The translations under genes and the position numbers were made by a program. Of a DNA stretch of 64,000 nt, positions 16,256 through 25,160 are shown piece after piece. Source of the stretch: Methanomassiliicoccaceae archaeon UBA370 (lineage in GTDB: Archaea; Thermoplasmatota; Thermoplasmata; Methanomassiliicoccales; Methanomethylophilaceae); assembly GCA_002505345.1 (NCBI GenBank), contig DAUY01000012.1:3687-67686 (forward strand), read 5' to 3'. Position 1 is the first letter of the stretch. Each line of letters starts with the position of its first letter. The notes beneath the pieces are model-generated. The model did not search any database. It was given only the letters and a program-made list of their open reading frames with translations, and was not told the origin of the DNA.

Positions 16256-18955
16256 ATGGCAAAATTTTTTGATAGATTGGCTAGAAGCATAATCAAGTAC
16301 CCCAAGCAGATAATCTTGGCTTGGGCGGTTATATTGCTTTGCGCCGCGCCGTTCGCTATCGGTGCGGGAGGAGTTCTGAAATACGATACTTCGGAGGTTG
16401 CCCTGGACGATTCCGAGTCCATGCAGGGGCTGGGCATCATCGAGGAATACTTCTACCAGTCCGAAGTGTCCATGTCGGCAAGCCCGATACTGGTCCTGGA
16501 GACCTCCGCCGACAGAAGTCTGGCCGGGAGCTATTTCCAGGAGTTTTCAGAATCATATCTAAACGACCCAGAGAGGCTGGCGGGGTTCACGGACTCCGAA
16601 GGCAGCCCGAAGGTCGTCAACTTTGTATACAGCGGTGTGAGCGAAAGCGAGTCCGACAATTCCTTGGCGATGCTGTTCGTGATATATTCGCCGGAATTCA
16701 CCGACATATATGATGACACACCAGAACTCAGGAACTATGTTTCCGCCGCGTTGTCCGAATTCAAGTCGGACAAGCTGGCCGATGGCCAGGTGGTCGCCAT
16801 CACCACCTTCGTCACCGGCACCGCTGCGATAGGATACGACGCTGAGGTCGCGACGATGGAAGACCTCTCGAAGATCGACCCGTTCACCATAATGCTGATC
16901 CTTATTCTGGTCGGCCTGTTCTTCAGGTCCATAATCTCCGCCGCCACTCCGCCTATGACGATCGGGTTCGCATTCGGGATCACCCTCTCGCTGGTGTTCG
17001 CGCTGGGCCAGATGATGAGCATATACTTCATCACGGAGATGCTGATACTCGTCACGATGATGGGCGCGGGATGCGATTACTGCATCTTCATATTGGCCAG
17101 GTACCGCGAGGAGCGCCGTTACGGGAAATCCCACGAGGAGTCCCTTCACAATTCTGTTGTATGGGCGGGGGAATCGATCACCACCTCAGGAGCATCTGTG
17201 ATCATAGGGTTCGGGGCCCTCTCCCTATGCTCTGTGCCGATGGTAAGCACAATGGGGATCGTGCTTGCCGTCGGAATACTTATTGCGCTGATCGCGGCCC
17301 TCACACTGATAACGTCCATGCTCTCCCTTGTGGGGGACAGGATGTTCTGGCCGTCCAAGGCGGAAACCTTCCGCGAGGGCAGCAAAGCGATGAAAGGATG
17401 GTACGGAAAGGTATCCAGGTTCGGAGCCGGCTATTTCCGTAAGTCGGCGAGGTTCTCGCAGAAGCATGCGAAGACGATAGTCGCTGCGGCGATATTGGTT
17501 ACCGTTCCCGCGGCATACATCGCAACCACCGCCGAGACGTCCTACGACTTCACCAGCACTCTGAGCACAGGCGAGTCGTATGATGGACTTAAGGAGATCG
17601 AGGGCTACGTCGGCGGGGGCTTCCTCATGCCCAATTATGTCATCATCGAATTCGATGACAGCAACGCCGTTGCGACGCTTTCGTACGATACAAGCGGTGC
17701 CGAGCCTGTACCCCTTCTGACCTGGAACGATAACGGAAGTTACGGTAAAGTAGTCGGTCTGACCGGCCAGATGGGAGAAATAGACAACATAAGGGTCTCC
17801 ACAAGCGTGGCGAAATGGTATGATGCGTCTTTGGAGGACGACAGCATCCTGGAGGCGGCGCTGGCTTCGGATGGGTACGCTGCGCTGACCTATGCCTTCT
17901 CATCGTATCCCGACGAGATAAGGGAGGCGTTGCTCGCCCACGGAGCGGCCGGGATAGCCCTGGCATATATGCCTACCGAGGCCTCGCCATACGCCACCGC
18001 CGCACTCACGGGCATGGGTATGGACACGTTGCTGCTGGAGAGCATGCGCACCATGATGTCGTCTGGATCCACGGAGGCTATCGACAGCTACATCAACACC
18101 CACCCCGAGATGCCCCTGCTGACCCTGGCGGCAATGGAATCCCCCTACACCGCGCCGGTCATGGATGCGATGATCAACTACATGGGCGGGGCGCTGGGAG
18201 GAGACATCGTCGCCGGCACCGGAGGCCAGCTGACGTTCGTAAAGGTCACGGCCGTAACGGTATCTTCGGCAACTTCCAACGAGTCCATGGACACTATCGC
18301 CACAATAGGCGGGATGGTAGGAACCTTCAAGGCGGACAATCCTGAGGCGGTGAGCTCGTGGGTGACAGGCTCGCCCGCGGTCACGTACGACCTTTCAAAC
18401 TCGGTCGGCGAAGAGTTCAGCTATATCGAGCTGGTCGTCGTCATATTGATAATACTCCTGCTTTTCTTCGTCATGAAGTCATATCTCATACCCATACGCT
18501 CGGTTCTGACCGTGGTTATGAGCATTGTCTGGACCTTGGCCCTGACCCACCTCGTATTCAGCAACATGCTGGGCATCGGAGTGGTCTGGCTCATACCGAT
18601 AATATTGTTCGTGATATGTCTGGGCCTCGGAATGGATTATGACATTCTGCTCACCACCCGTATCAAGGAGAACGTGATGCATCTGGGGATGGACAACGAC
18701 AAGGCCATATACGAGGCGGTCACGCACACCGGTTCCGTCATAACGATTTGCGGTCTGATCATGGGAGGCGCGTTCGGAACGCTGATGCTGTCTTCGATGC
18801 CTATGATGCAGGAGTTCGGATTCGCCTTGTGCTTCGCCATAATGGTCGACGCCCTGCTGGTGCGCACCTATATCGTCCCAGCCGTCATGCACATTCTAGG
18901 CAGATGGAACTGGGTGGGCCCCAAGTGGATGCATAGGGGAACAAGGACCGGATAA
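16256..18955 (+). CDS. MMPL/RND-family exporter (HAE3-like)
   Basis: The 899-residue membrane protein has the duplicated RND layout. A first helix (~13-35) is followed by an extracytoplasmic loop (to ~205) and a first helix bundle containing GAGCDYCIFILARYREE. A linker and second loop (~395-700) follow, then a second bundle with GLGMDYDILLTTRIKE. These acidic helix-4 motifs (GxxxDY) carry the protons. The family exports lipids, hopanoids or hydrophobic compounds; the substrate here is unknown. It stands alone, with a hairpin terminator just after its TAA. Confidence 0.88.
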   Translation: MAKFFDRLARSIIKYPKQIILAWAVILLCAAPFAIGAGGVLKYDTSEVALDDSESMQGLGIIEEYFYQSEVSMSASPILVLETSADRSLAGSYFQEFSESYLNDPERLAGFTDSEGSPKVVNFVYSGVSESESDNSLAMLFVIYSPEFTDIYDDTPELRNYVSAALSEFKSDKLADGQVVAITTFVTGTAAIGYDAEVATMEDLSKIDPFTIMLILILVGLFFRSIISAATPPMTIGFAFGITLSLVFALGQMMSIYFITEMLILVTMMGAGCDYCIFILARYREERRYGKSHEESLHNSVVWAGESITTSGASVIIGFGALSLCSVPMVSTMGIVLAVGILIALIAALTLITSMLSLVGDRMFWPSKAETFREGSKAMKGWYGKVSRFGAGYFRKSARFSQKHAKTIVAAAILVTVPAAYIATTAETSYDFTSTLSTGESYDGLKEIEGYVGGGFLMPNYVIIEFDDSNAVATLSYDTSGAEPVPLLTWNDNGSYGKVVGLTGQMGEIDNIRVSTSVAKWYDASLEDDSILEAALASDGYAALTYAFSSYPDEIREALLAHGAAGIALAYMPTEASPYATAALTGMGMDTLLLESMRTMMSSGSTEAIDSYINTHPEMPLLTLAAMESPYTAPVMDAMINYMGGALGGDIVAGTGGQLTFVKVTAVTVSSATSNESMDTIATIGGMVGTFKADNPEAVSSWVTGSPAVTYDLSNSVGEEFSYIELVVVILIILLLFFVMKSYLIPIRSVLTVVMSIVWTLALTHLVFSNMLGIGVVWLIPIILFVICLGLGMDYDILLTTRIKENVMHLGMDNDKAIYEAVTHTGSVITICGLIMGGAFGTLMLSSMPMMQEFGFALCFAIMVDALLVRTYIVPAVMHILGRWNWVGPKWMHRGTRTG

Positions 18956-18965
18956 TCAGAAAACA

Positions 18966-18987
18966 GGAGGGGCAACCCTCCCCCTTT
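18966..18987 (+). terminator. Hairpin terminator after the MMPL gene
   Basis: GGAGGG 18966-18971 pairs with CCCTCC 18976-18981 across a 4-nt loop and is followed by C and T runs. It lies 11 bp after the exporter stop and faces the converging ferredoxin gene. Confidence 0.55.
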
Positions 18988-19023
18988 CCAATTTTAAAAA
19001 AGTTAAACAGTTTGATTATGCGT

Positions 19024-19188
19024 TTACTCGGAGATCGCCGAGCTGGGGCACTCGTCTACGCATGCTCCGCAATCAACGCATTTGTCTGCGTCGATGACGG
19101 CTACGTCGTCGACGGAGATCGCCGACTGGGGGCATACGTCCACGCACGCGCCGCAGGCGACGCACTCTGCTTCTATTATGGATACCAT
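19024..19188 (-). CDS. 2[4Fe-4S] ferredoxin
   Basis: This 54-residue protein runs from ATG 19188 to TAA 19024. It has two canonical cluster motifs, CVACGACVDVCP and CVDCGACVDECP, in the two-fold symmetric layout of clostridial-type ferredoxins. It carries electrons at low potential in the cytoplasm. The partner is not shown by context. The gene is monocistronic and converges on the MMPL exporter. Confidence 0.93.
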   Translation of the reverse strand: MVSIIEAECVACGACVDVCPQSAISVDDVAVIDADKCVDCGACVDECPSSAISE

Positions 19189-19290
19189 CTTGATAACCTC
19201 GCCCCCTGATAAACGAACTAATTTAAATTCGTGACTGTTTCAAAGGGAAACCTGATGGCCGTATAAGGAGCGTTTCCATGAAAACGATAT

Positions 19291-19947
19291 ATGGTTGCGG
19301 ACCCATGGGGCCCCATGGAACAGAGACCGGCAGACTTCTTTCGATTCGGCGATCCGAAAGGTGCCGAGGGACGAGAATCCCTCGTATCCATGAACGAGCA
19401 TCACCGAGAACTCAGCGAGTGGGCGCTGTCCCTGCTCCCTTCCGATATGAGTCCCAGGAACATCCTCGACGTGGGGTGCGGAGGGGGGATGCAGCTCCTG
19501 ATGATGGGAAAGAAGTATCCGAAGGCGCTCCTGCACGGGGCCGACCCCTCCGATGAGGCGGTCAGGCTCACATCCGAGACCAATGCACAGGGGATCGAGA
19601 GCGGCAGGTGCAGGATAGACAAGTCTCAGGTAGAAGACCTTCCCTATCCTAACGGTTCTTTCGACCTGGTGTCCGCTTTCGAGACATATTTCTTCTGGAA
19701 AGACCTCGATGCGGCCCTTGGGGAGATAAGACGCGTACTCTCCACAGGCGGAAAACTGGTCGTCGTTTCCGAACAGTATCCCGACCCGGCATTCGATAAG
19801 AGGAACGCAGAATATGCAAAAAGGACCGGGATGAGGCTTGTTAAGAACGAGGAGATGATCTCGATGATGGGCGTTCACGGCCTCAATGCCGAGTTCAAAA
19901 CGGTACCCGAGAAGAATTGGGTCTGTTTCATTGCAACAAAATATTGA
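19291..19947 (+). CDS. Class I SAM-dependent methyltransferase
   Basis: The 218-residue protein has motif I ILDVGCGGGMQLL, an acidic loop (HGADPSDEAV), the FDLVSAFETYFFW region and the GEIRRVLSTGGKLVVVSE motif of UbiE/COQ5-like methyltransferases (Methyltransf_11). Substrate unknown. ATG 19291 and ATG 19315 are both possible starts. The nearby AAGGAG (19265-19270) is spaced for ATG 19278, which is in another frame, so the true start is uncertain. Confidence 0.8.
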   Translation: MVADPWGPMEQRPADFFRFGDPKGAEGRESLVSMNEHHRELSEWALSLLPSDMSPRNILDVGCGGGMQLLMMGKKYPKALLHGADPSDEAVRLTSETNAQGIESGRCRIDKSQVEDLPYPNGSFDLVSAFETYFFWKDLDAALGEIRRVLSTGGKLVVVSEQYPDPAFDKRNAEYAKRTGMRLVKNEEMISMMGVHGLNAEFKTVPEKNWVCFIATKY

Positions 19948-19948
19948 T

Positions 19949-19985
19949 TTTATAATTTACTATATATTATCAATATATTGTATAG
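19949..19985 (+). promoter_or_regulatory. AT-rich promoter of the AlbA-type regulator
   Basis: A run of TATA-like elements (tataatttactatatattatc and onwards) fills the gap after the methyltransferase gene, 30-60 nt before ATG 20015. Confidence 0.5.
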
Positions 19986-20014
19986 ATCAATCTTGTTCGA
20001 AAAGATTAATCATC

Positions 20015-21397
20015 ATGCATTACGGTCTGCCGAACATGGCAGACCAAACCTCGGACCAGAAGAGACAATGGAAGACCAAGCACCTTCGCACGGTGTGCGC
20101 GTTTGCCAACTCGTATGGAGGGCGTCTCATAATAGGCAATGCGGACTCCTTCTCCCCCGAGGAGGCGCTGGACGAGGCCAGAAACATCTATGACGAGATA
20201 TCCAGGGAGCTGGACATACACCCGCATGTGCGTCCCGTCGAGAACAAGGGCAAGGCCTGCATAGTCATGGACATAAGGCCCAGCCCTGAGCCGATCTGTC
20301 TGGAGGGACAGTATTACAGGCGTGTGGGGAAGGAGGACCGCGAACTTGTCGGGGACGACCTCGAGAAGTTCATCCTTCTGAAGGACAGGAGGGCGAGGCT
20401 CGATCTTCTGATGCCCGGAGCATCCGTCAAGGACCTTGACAGGAATGCTACTGACGCCTTCCGTTCCATGGCGAAGGTGTCCAAGAAAATCGACGACGCG
20501 AAGATGCTCCAGTCCCTCAACCTCATGCAGAAGGACATGCTGAGGGGCTCTGCAGTCTTATTGTTCCACTCCGACCCCTCGCATTTCATGGTGGGGACAG
20601 ACATCCGCATCGGCAGGTTCTCAGCCTCGGGGCTCATGGACGACATGGAAGTGGTGTCCGGCCCGGTGTTCCTTCAGCCCCGCAGGGCGGTGGAGCTCCT
20701 TTCGTCCAAATACCTGCAGGACGGGGAGTATCCGATGGACGCGGTCGAGGAAGCCATAATCAACGCGGTTGCACACAAAGACTACTCTTCGGGCGACCCG
20801 GTGAGGATCAGGGTCTACAAGAACCGTATTACGATATCCAACGCGGGAGGTCTCAGCAAGAAGGATATATCCCTCGATATCGAAGGCAGGTCCAAGCTCG
20901 CTAACCCGGGACTCGCCGATATTTTCGCGAGGGCAGGCATGATGAGGCTAATGGGCACGGGGATACCGAACATGAACGCCGCCTGCCTAAGGACAGGCAT
21001 ACCCGGTGTCACAATAGATGCGTCGAAAGACGATTTTGCGGTCACGTTCACGCTGGCTCCCCGGGCGCCGGAGCATGGGCACAGGGCAGAGGAGATCGAA
21101 GCCGAACCGGAGGTCGTCCTTGGGGGACGTCCCGGTTTGTCGGCCGGAGAGATAAAGGACCGCGGGACCAGGACCAGGGACTTCCGTATATCCAGCCTGC
21201 TTGCCGCGGTGGGAGACGAAGAGGTCTCCGCCAGGGAGCTGATGGACCGCTTGGAGTTCAAGCACAGGCCGACTTTCATGTCCAACTACATGGAGCCCGC
21301 CATCGAAGGGGGTTTCATAGAGAGGACGTGCGACAAACCGACCAGCAGGAACCAGCGTTACAAGGCGACGGAAAAGGGATCAGCCCTTATCAGATGA
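20015..21397 (+). CDS. AlbA_2-type ATP-binding transcriptional regulator
   Basis: The 460-residue protein has an N-terminal AlbA_2 (Schlafen-like) domain with the typical KHLRTVCAFANSYGGRLIIG, a GHKL-like C-terminal ATPase segment (AVEEAIINAVAHKDYSSGDPVRI and LMGTGIPNMNAAC), and a winged-helix tail (residues ~385-460). These COG2865 proteins are predicted DNA-binding regulators whose target is mostly unknown; several sit in defence or toxin-antitoxin settings. Nothing adjacent shows such a system. Start ATG 20015 follows the promoter; ATG 20036 is the alternative. Confidence 0.82.
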   Translation: MHYGLPNMADQTSDQKRQWKTKHLRTVCAFANSYGGRLIIGNADSFSPEEALDEARNIYDEISRELDIHPHVRPVENKGKACIVMDIRPSPEPICLEGQYYRRVGKEDRELVGDDLEKFILLKDRRARLDLLMPGASVKDLDRNATDAFRSMAKVSKKIDDAKMLQSLNLMQKDMLRGSAVLLFHSDPSHFMVGTDIRIGRFSASGLMDDMEVVSGPVFLQPRRAVELLSSKYLQDGEYPMDAVEEAIINAVAHKDYSSGDPVRIRVYKNRITISNAGGLSKKDISLDIEGRSKLANPGLADIFARAGMMRLMGTGIPNMNAACLRTGIPGVTIDASKDDFAVTFTLAPRAPEHGHRAEEIEAEPEVVLGGRPGLSAGEIKDRGTRTRDFRISSLLAAVGDEEVSARELMDRLEFKHRPTFMSNYMEPAIEGGFIERTCDKPTSRNQRYKATEKGSALIR

Positions 21398-21398
21398 A

Positions 21399-22151
21399 TC
21401 AGAGCCTGTAACTCCTGATAATTTCCAAAGGCGTCCCGGCAGGTCCCCGCCGGCCGGAGTCGGACCCTTGCGGGCATACGCTTATGCAGATCCCGCAAGG
21501 CGAAATCCCCTCTGAGGCCAGGTCGTCCTGCCGTTTTACGCAGGCCTCGACATCAAATCCAACCTCCTGATACAAAGAAATGGAAAGGGCATTCGCCGGA
21601 CAGGACCTAACGCAGAGTCCGCATCTGTTGCAGGTCTGCTTATCCGTCACGCGTCCCTCGGGGAGAACGGCATCGGTCAGTACGGTCACGAGTCTGATCC
21701 TGGGGCCGTAATCCTCGGTCAGGATCGATCCGTTCATTCCGAAGGTGCCGATCCCGCACAGATACGCGGAATGTTTATGGGAAAAGAATGCCGAGGGGTC
21801 TTTCTGAAGGCCTTTGATGCCAATATATCCGTCGCGGGGCACGGCCGCAGCAGACCTTCCGCGCCGCTCGAATTCCAGGACAGCCCTTTCCGCCGCCATG
21901 TCCAGATATGAGTTGAGCACCTTGTAATGCTCCCTGTACCAGATCGAAGGCGACGTATCCGATATGCATTTCTGGACAGGTATGCCGAAGACGAGGGCCG
22001 ACCTGCATCCGGGCATAAGGGCCTTAGGCCTTCTCTCGGGAGGTACCGCCGATGAAACAAGCGGATCCGTGTCCCAGGCGTCCGAGCTGCAGGACCCGAT
22101 GATTCGGATGCCCAGGCCGGCGAGCGATGATACGGCCGCCGCATAATCGGA
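21399..22151 (-). CDS. QueG-like iron-sulfur protein (epoxyqueuosine reductase family)
   Basis: The ~250-residue protein has an N-terminal QueG-like half and a C-terminal double-cluster ferredoxin domain with CNRCGLCVRSCP and a second variant set, C..., CGICISVCP. It lacks the HEAT-repeat tail of bacterial QueG, as is common for methanogen homologues whose substrate is unknown. I prefer ATG 22151, because the sequence upstream to ATG 22202 overlaps likely promoter elements of the divergent gene. It shares a short divergent promoter with an EFR1 ferredoxin, suggesting a redox pair. Confidence 0.72.
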   Translation of the reverse strand, partial: SDYAAAVSSLAGLGIRIIGSCSSDAWDTDPLVSSAVPPERRPKALMPGCRSALVFGIPVQKCISDTSPSIWYREHYKVLNSYLDMAAERAVLEFERRGRSAAAVPRDGYIGIKGLQKDPSAFFSHKHSAYLCGIGTFGMNGSILTEDYGPRIRLVTVLTDAVLPEGRVTDKQTCNRCGLCVRSCPANALSISLYQEVGFDVEACVKRQDDLASEGISPCGICISVCPQGSDSGRRGPAGTPLEIIRSYRL

Positions 22152-22233
22152 TTGCATGGTCTCTAAGGAACGTGCGGGTACTACAACTTTTCCATATAGC
22201 ATACTTAATTACTTCAGCGGACCATCCTAAACT

Positions 22234-23052
22234 ATGCTGATATGCTATTCCGGTACAGGCAACTCTTACTATGCCAGCAAGACCATACAGAGCGAGATCG
22301 GAGGCTCCGTCGTCGACATAGCGCGCAGACTAGACAAAAACAACTTCAATCTGGCGCTGGACCTGGACGAGCCTCTCGGGATAGTCTTTCCGGTGTACTT
22401 CGGAACCATACCCAAGGCCGTGAGGGAATATGTTTCTAAGATGAAAATCTCCAATAATGGGGACCATTACATCTATGCGGTAATGACATGCGGTTCCGGA
22501 TGCGGGTCCGCACCAGAGGACCTGGACGAGGTGCTGGAAGATGCCGGGTATATGCTGGACGCGTATTACACTCTGATAATGCCCAACAACGCCCTGGTGT
22601 TCATGGACCCGGAGGACGACATCACCGTGGAAGAAAAGCTGTCCGCGGCCGAAGATGAGTTGGAGGCGATCGTCAAGGACATCGAGGGCCGCAGGAGCGG
22701 GGCTATACGGACCAACCGGGGCGACTTCCATCCTGAAAGGTCCGAGGAGATGAAAAAGGCATACGCGGCCGCCTGCGATACCAAGCTGTTCGCATCCACC
22801 GACGAGTGCATAGGATGCAATTTCTGCGAACGTCTGTGCCCGGAACGGGTCATAAAGGTCTATGGCAGGACTGCGGTCTGGGAGAAGGACTCCTGCAGCC
22901 TCTGCATGGGTTGCCTGGACATGTGCCCCCACAGCGCCATAACGTATGACGGCAACAAGGTGCGCGGACGTTATCACAACGATTCGTTCTATCTCAGGTC
23001 CATAGGCATCGCGATGCCCTTCGGCGACAAGCGCCCCGATGGCTGGATTTAA
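22234..23052 (+). CDS. EFR1-family flavodoxin-ferredoxin fusion
   Basis: Residues 1-~150 form a flavodoxin-like domain starting with the FMN phosphate loop YSGTGNSYYASK. Residues ~190-240 hold two 4Fe-4S motifs, CIGCNFCERLCP and CSLCMGCLDMCP. This is the EFR1 family of cytoplasmic electron-transfer proteins in anaerobes. The 272 residues fit. It diverges from the QueG-like gene by a short AT-rich spacer with a TATA-like element near 22191-22202. Confidence 0.85.
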   Translation: MLICYSGTGNSYYASKTIQSEIGGSVVDIARRLDKNNFNLALDLDEPLGIVFPVYFGTIPKAVREYVSKMKISNNGDHYIYAVMTCGSGCGSAPEDLDEVLEDAGYMLDAYYTLIMPNNALVFMDPEDDITVEEKLSAAEDELEAIVKDIEGRRSGAIRTNRGDFHPERSEEMKKAYAAACDTKLFASTDECIGCNFCERLCPERVIKVYGRTAVWEKDSCSLCMGCLDMCPHSAITYDGNKVRGRYHNDSFYLRSIGIAMPFGDKRPDGWI

Positions 23053-23100
23053 GTATTCAGTTTCACTAGCATTGTCTGCGGTATTCCGCTGAGGGAAACG

Positions 23101-24432
23101 ATGACTTTCAAGGACGACATAAATGTTCCCGGTGGCCCGGGCAACAGGAAGGGAATGAAGTTCGAGACGATACAGCTCCATGCAGGGCAGGAAGAGCCCG
23201 ATCCCGCGACCAGGGCGAGAGCGGTGCCGATCTACATGACCACGTCCTATGTTTTCGAGAACTGCGACGATGCAGCCGATATATTCATGATGAGGAAGCC
23301 CGGAAACATATACGGAAGGCTCACCAACGATACGCAGGCGGCGTTCGAGAAACGGATAGCTGCGCTGGAAGGAGGAAGCGCCGCATTGCTTGTCGCATCG
23401 GGGGCAGCCGCCATAACCTATACGATTCAGAACCTGGCCTCCGCCGGGGACAACATCGTGTCTGCCACGACCCTCTACGGCGGAACATATAATTTCCTGG
23501 CGCACACGCTACCGCATTTCGGGATAACCACTAAATTCGTCGACCCGCTCGGCAAGGGTGCGATCGAGAAGTTCGAAAAGGCCATCGACGGCAATACCAG
23601 ATGCATATTTGCGGAGACTATCGGGAATCCAAACGCCAACCTGCTGGACATAGAGGCTTTGGCGGAGGTGGCGCACAGGCACGGGATCCCGCTTGTCATC
23701 GATAACACGTTCGCCACACCGTTCCTGTTCAGACCTCTGGAGCACGGGGCGGACATTGTAGTCGAAAGCGCGACCAAGTTCATCGGCGGTCACGGCACCG
23801 TGCTCGGCGGGGTCGTCATCGAATCGGGGAAGTTCGACTATACCCAGGGAAAGTTCCCGGCGCTTTCCGATCCCGACCCCAGCTATCACGGCATGAGCTT
23901 CGCGAAGGACGCTCCGGAGGCACCGTTCTGCTCCAGGATGAGGGCGATAATCCTCAGGGACATGGGCGCATGCATTTCTCCCATGAACGCGTTCCTGCTG
24001 TTACAGGGCCTCGAGACGCTGTCTCTGAGGGTCGAAAGGCAGGTTGAGAATGCCGAGAGGGTCATAGAATTCCTGTCAGCTCACCCCAAGGTCAGAAAGG
24101 TCAACCACCCCATGCTTGAAAGCCACCCGGACCACAGGCTTTACAGGAAATACTTCCCCAACGGGGCAGGGTCGATATTCACATTCGAGGTCGAGGGCGG
24201 AAAGGACGAGGCGAAGAGATTCGCGGACAGCATGGAGCTTTTCTCCCTCCTGGCCAACGTGGCTGACGTAAAGTCGCTGGTAATACACCCTGCGAGCACG
24301 ACCCACTCACAGCTTTCCGAAAAAGAGCTGGCGGAACAGGGCATCACACCGTCGACGATCCGTCTTTCGATAGGATGCGAGCACATAGACGACATCATCT
24401 CCGACCTGGACCAGGCACTCAACAAAGCGTGA
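23101..24432 (+). CDS. metY: O-acetylhomoserine sulfhydrylase family, PLP enzyme
   Basis: The 443-residue Cys/Met-metabolism PLP enzyme most resembles O-acetylhomoserine aminocarboxypropyltransferase, which makes homocysteine from O-acetylhomoserine and sulfide. Seen are IYGRLTNDTQAAFEKRIAALE, the PLP-contact AETIGNPNANLLDIEAL, the DNTFATPF aspartate and the Schiff-base lysine in ESATKFIGGHGT (about residue 227). The C-terminal ASTTHSQL block is typical. GAGGG precedes ATG 23101. The partner homoserine acetyltransferase is not in the window. The symbol is by homology; cystathionine gamma-synthase-type activity is possible. Confidence 0.85.
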   Translation: MTFKDDINVPGGPGNRKGMKFETIQLHAGQEEPDPATRARAVPIYMTTSYVFENCDDAADIFMMRKPGNIYGRLTNDTQAAFEKRIAALEGGSAALLVASGAAAITYTIQNLASAGDNIVSATTLYGGTYNFLAHTLPHFGITTKFVDPLGKGAIEKFEKAIDGNTRCIFAETIGNPNANLLDIEALAEVAHRHGIPLVIDNTFATPFLFRPLEHGADIVVESATKFIGGHGTVLGGVVIESGKFDYTQGKFPALSDPDPSYHGMSFAKDAPEAPFCSRMRAIILRDMGACISPMNAFLLLQGLETLSLRVERQVENAERVIEFLSAHPKVRKVNHPMLESHPDHRLYRKYFPNGAGSIFTFEVEGGKDEAKRFADSMELFSLLANVADVKSLVIHPASTTHSQLSEKELAEQGITPSTIRLSIGCEHIDDIISDLDQALNKA

Positions 24433-24474
24433 TCCGAAGCCGTGACGCATCGCACGCCTGAGGGGATGAACAGG

Positions 24475-24491
24475 TTGGATATATGGCCCAA
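24475..24491 (+). promoter_or_regulatory. Degenerate 17-bp palindrome before the tetrapyrrole (hem) operon
   Basis: TTGGATATATGGCCCAA has the length and outer arms of the operators found at cbiD, cbiL, cbiM and cfbC, but a poorer right half. It overlaps ATG 24483, which argues for a later translation start. No clear TATA box is seen, so its role is less sure than for the others. Confidence 0.35.
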
Positions 24492-24524
24492 CTATTGAAT
24501 ACCAGTAATGAGGTCCCCCGTTTG

Positions 24525-25160
24525 ATGTCAGACGGCGGCAGGATGGTACCGGTGTTCCTCGACCCGGCCGGACGGAAGATCGTGGTGTTCGGCGGAGGCG
24601 CTGTGGCGCTGAGGAAGTGCAAGCATTTCGAGGGGTTCAGGATCGAGGTCGTTGCCGAGGAGACGTTGCCCGAGGTAGCCGAGGCGGCAGAGGCGGTCGT
24701 CAGGTCTACCGTAACGGCCGGGAATGCAGGTTTGTTCATGGACGGCGCGGACATGGTCATCGCTGCGACAAGCTCCAAAGAGCTCAACGGGGCAATCCGT
24801 GATGCCGCGATGAAAAGAGGCATACCGGTGAACTCCGCTCACGGCGGAGGGGATGTACTGATACCGTCCACCCTTCGCAGGGGAGGATTCACAGTCGCCG
24901 TGTCCTCGGAGGGCAGTGCGCCGGCTTTCCCACCATACGTCGCGGCGCAGATCGATGGTTTTCTCGACGAATCGTACGAAAAGATGCTCGGCCTGCTGGT
25001 CGAGCTCAGGCCTGCAGTCATGGGGCAGATAGGAACCCAGCCGGAAAGGGCGGAAGCCCTGGAACGGATAATCAAAGACCCGGAAATATGGAGGATGTTG
25101 CGTTCCGGTGACGAGGAGGGCGCATTGTACGCCGCCAAAAAGAAAGGAGGTCTGGAATGA
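24525..25160 (+). CDS. Precorrin-2 dehydrogenase (siroheme synthase N-terminal type)
   Basis: The NAD-binding protein has FLDPAGRKIVVFGGGAVALRK and the later VIAATSSKELNGAI and VSSEGSAPAFPPYVAAQID typical of CysG-N/Met8/SirC. It oxidises precorrin-2 to sirohydrochlorin, the branch point to corrin and F430. From ATG 24525 it has 211 residues; ATG 24483 is possible but lies inside the palindrome, and ATG 24543 matches the shortest homologues. It heads a coupled operon, overlapping hemA by ATGA (25157-25160). Confidence 0.85.
   Translation: MSDGGRMVPVFLDPAGRKIVVFGGGAVALRKCKHFEGFRIEVVAEETLPEVAEAAEAVVRSTVTAGNAGLFMDGADMVIAATSSKELNGAIRDAAMKRGIPVNSAHGGGDVLIPSTLRRGGFTVAVSSEGSAPAFPPYVAAQIDGFLDESYEKMLGLLVELRPAVMGQIGTQPERAEALERIIKDPEIWRMLRSGDEEGALYAAKKKGGLE

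Noticed and set aside
22330..23505. 391-codon minus-strand ORF over the EFR1 and metY genes
   Set aside because: Shadow of conserved plus-strand genes; no motif found.
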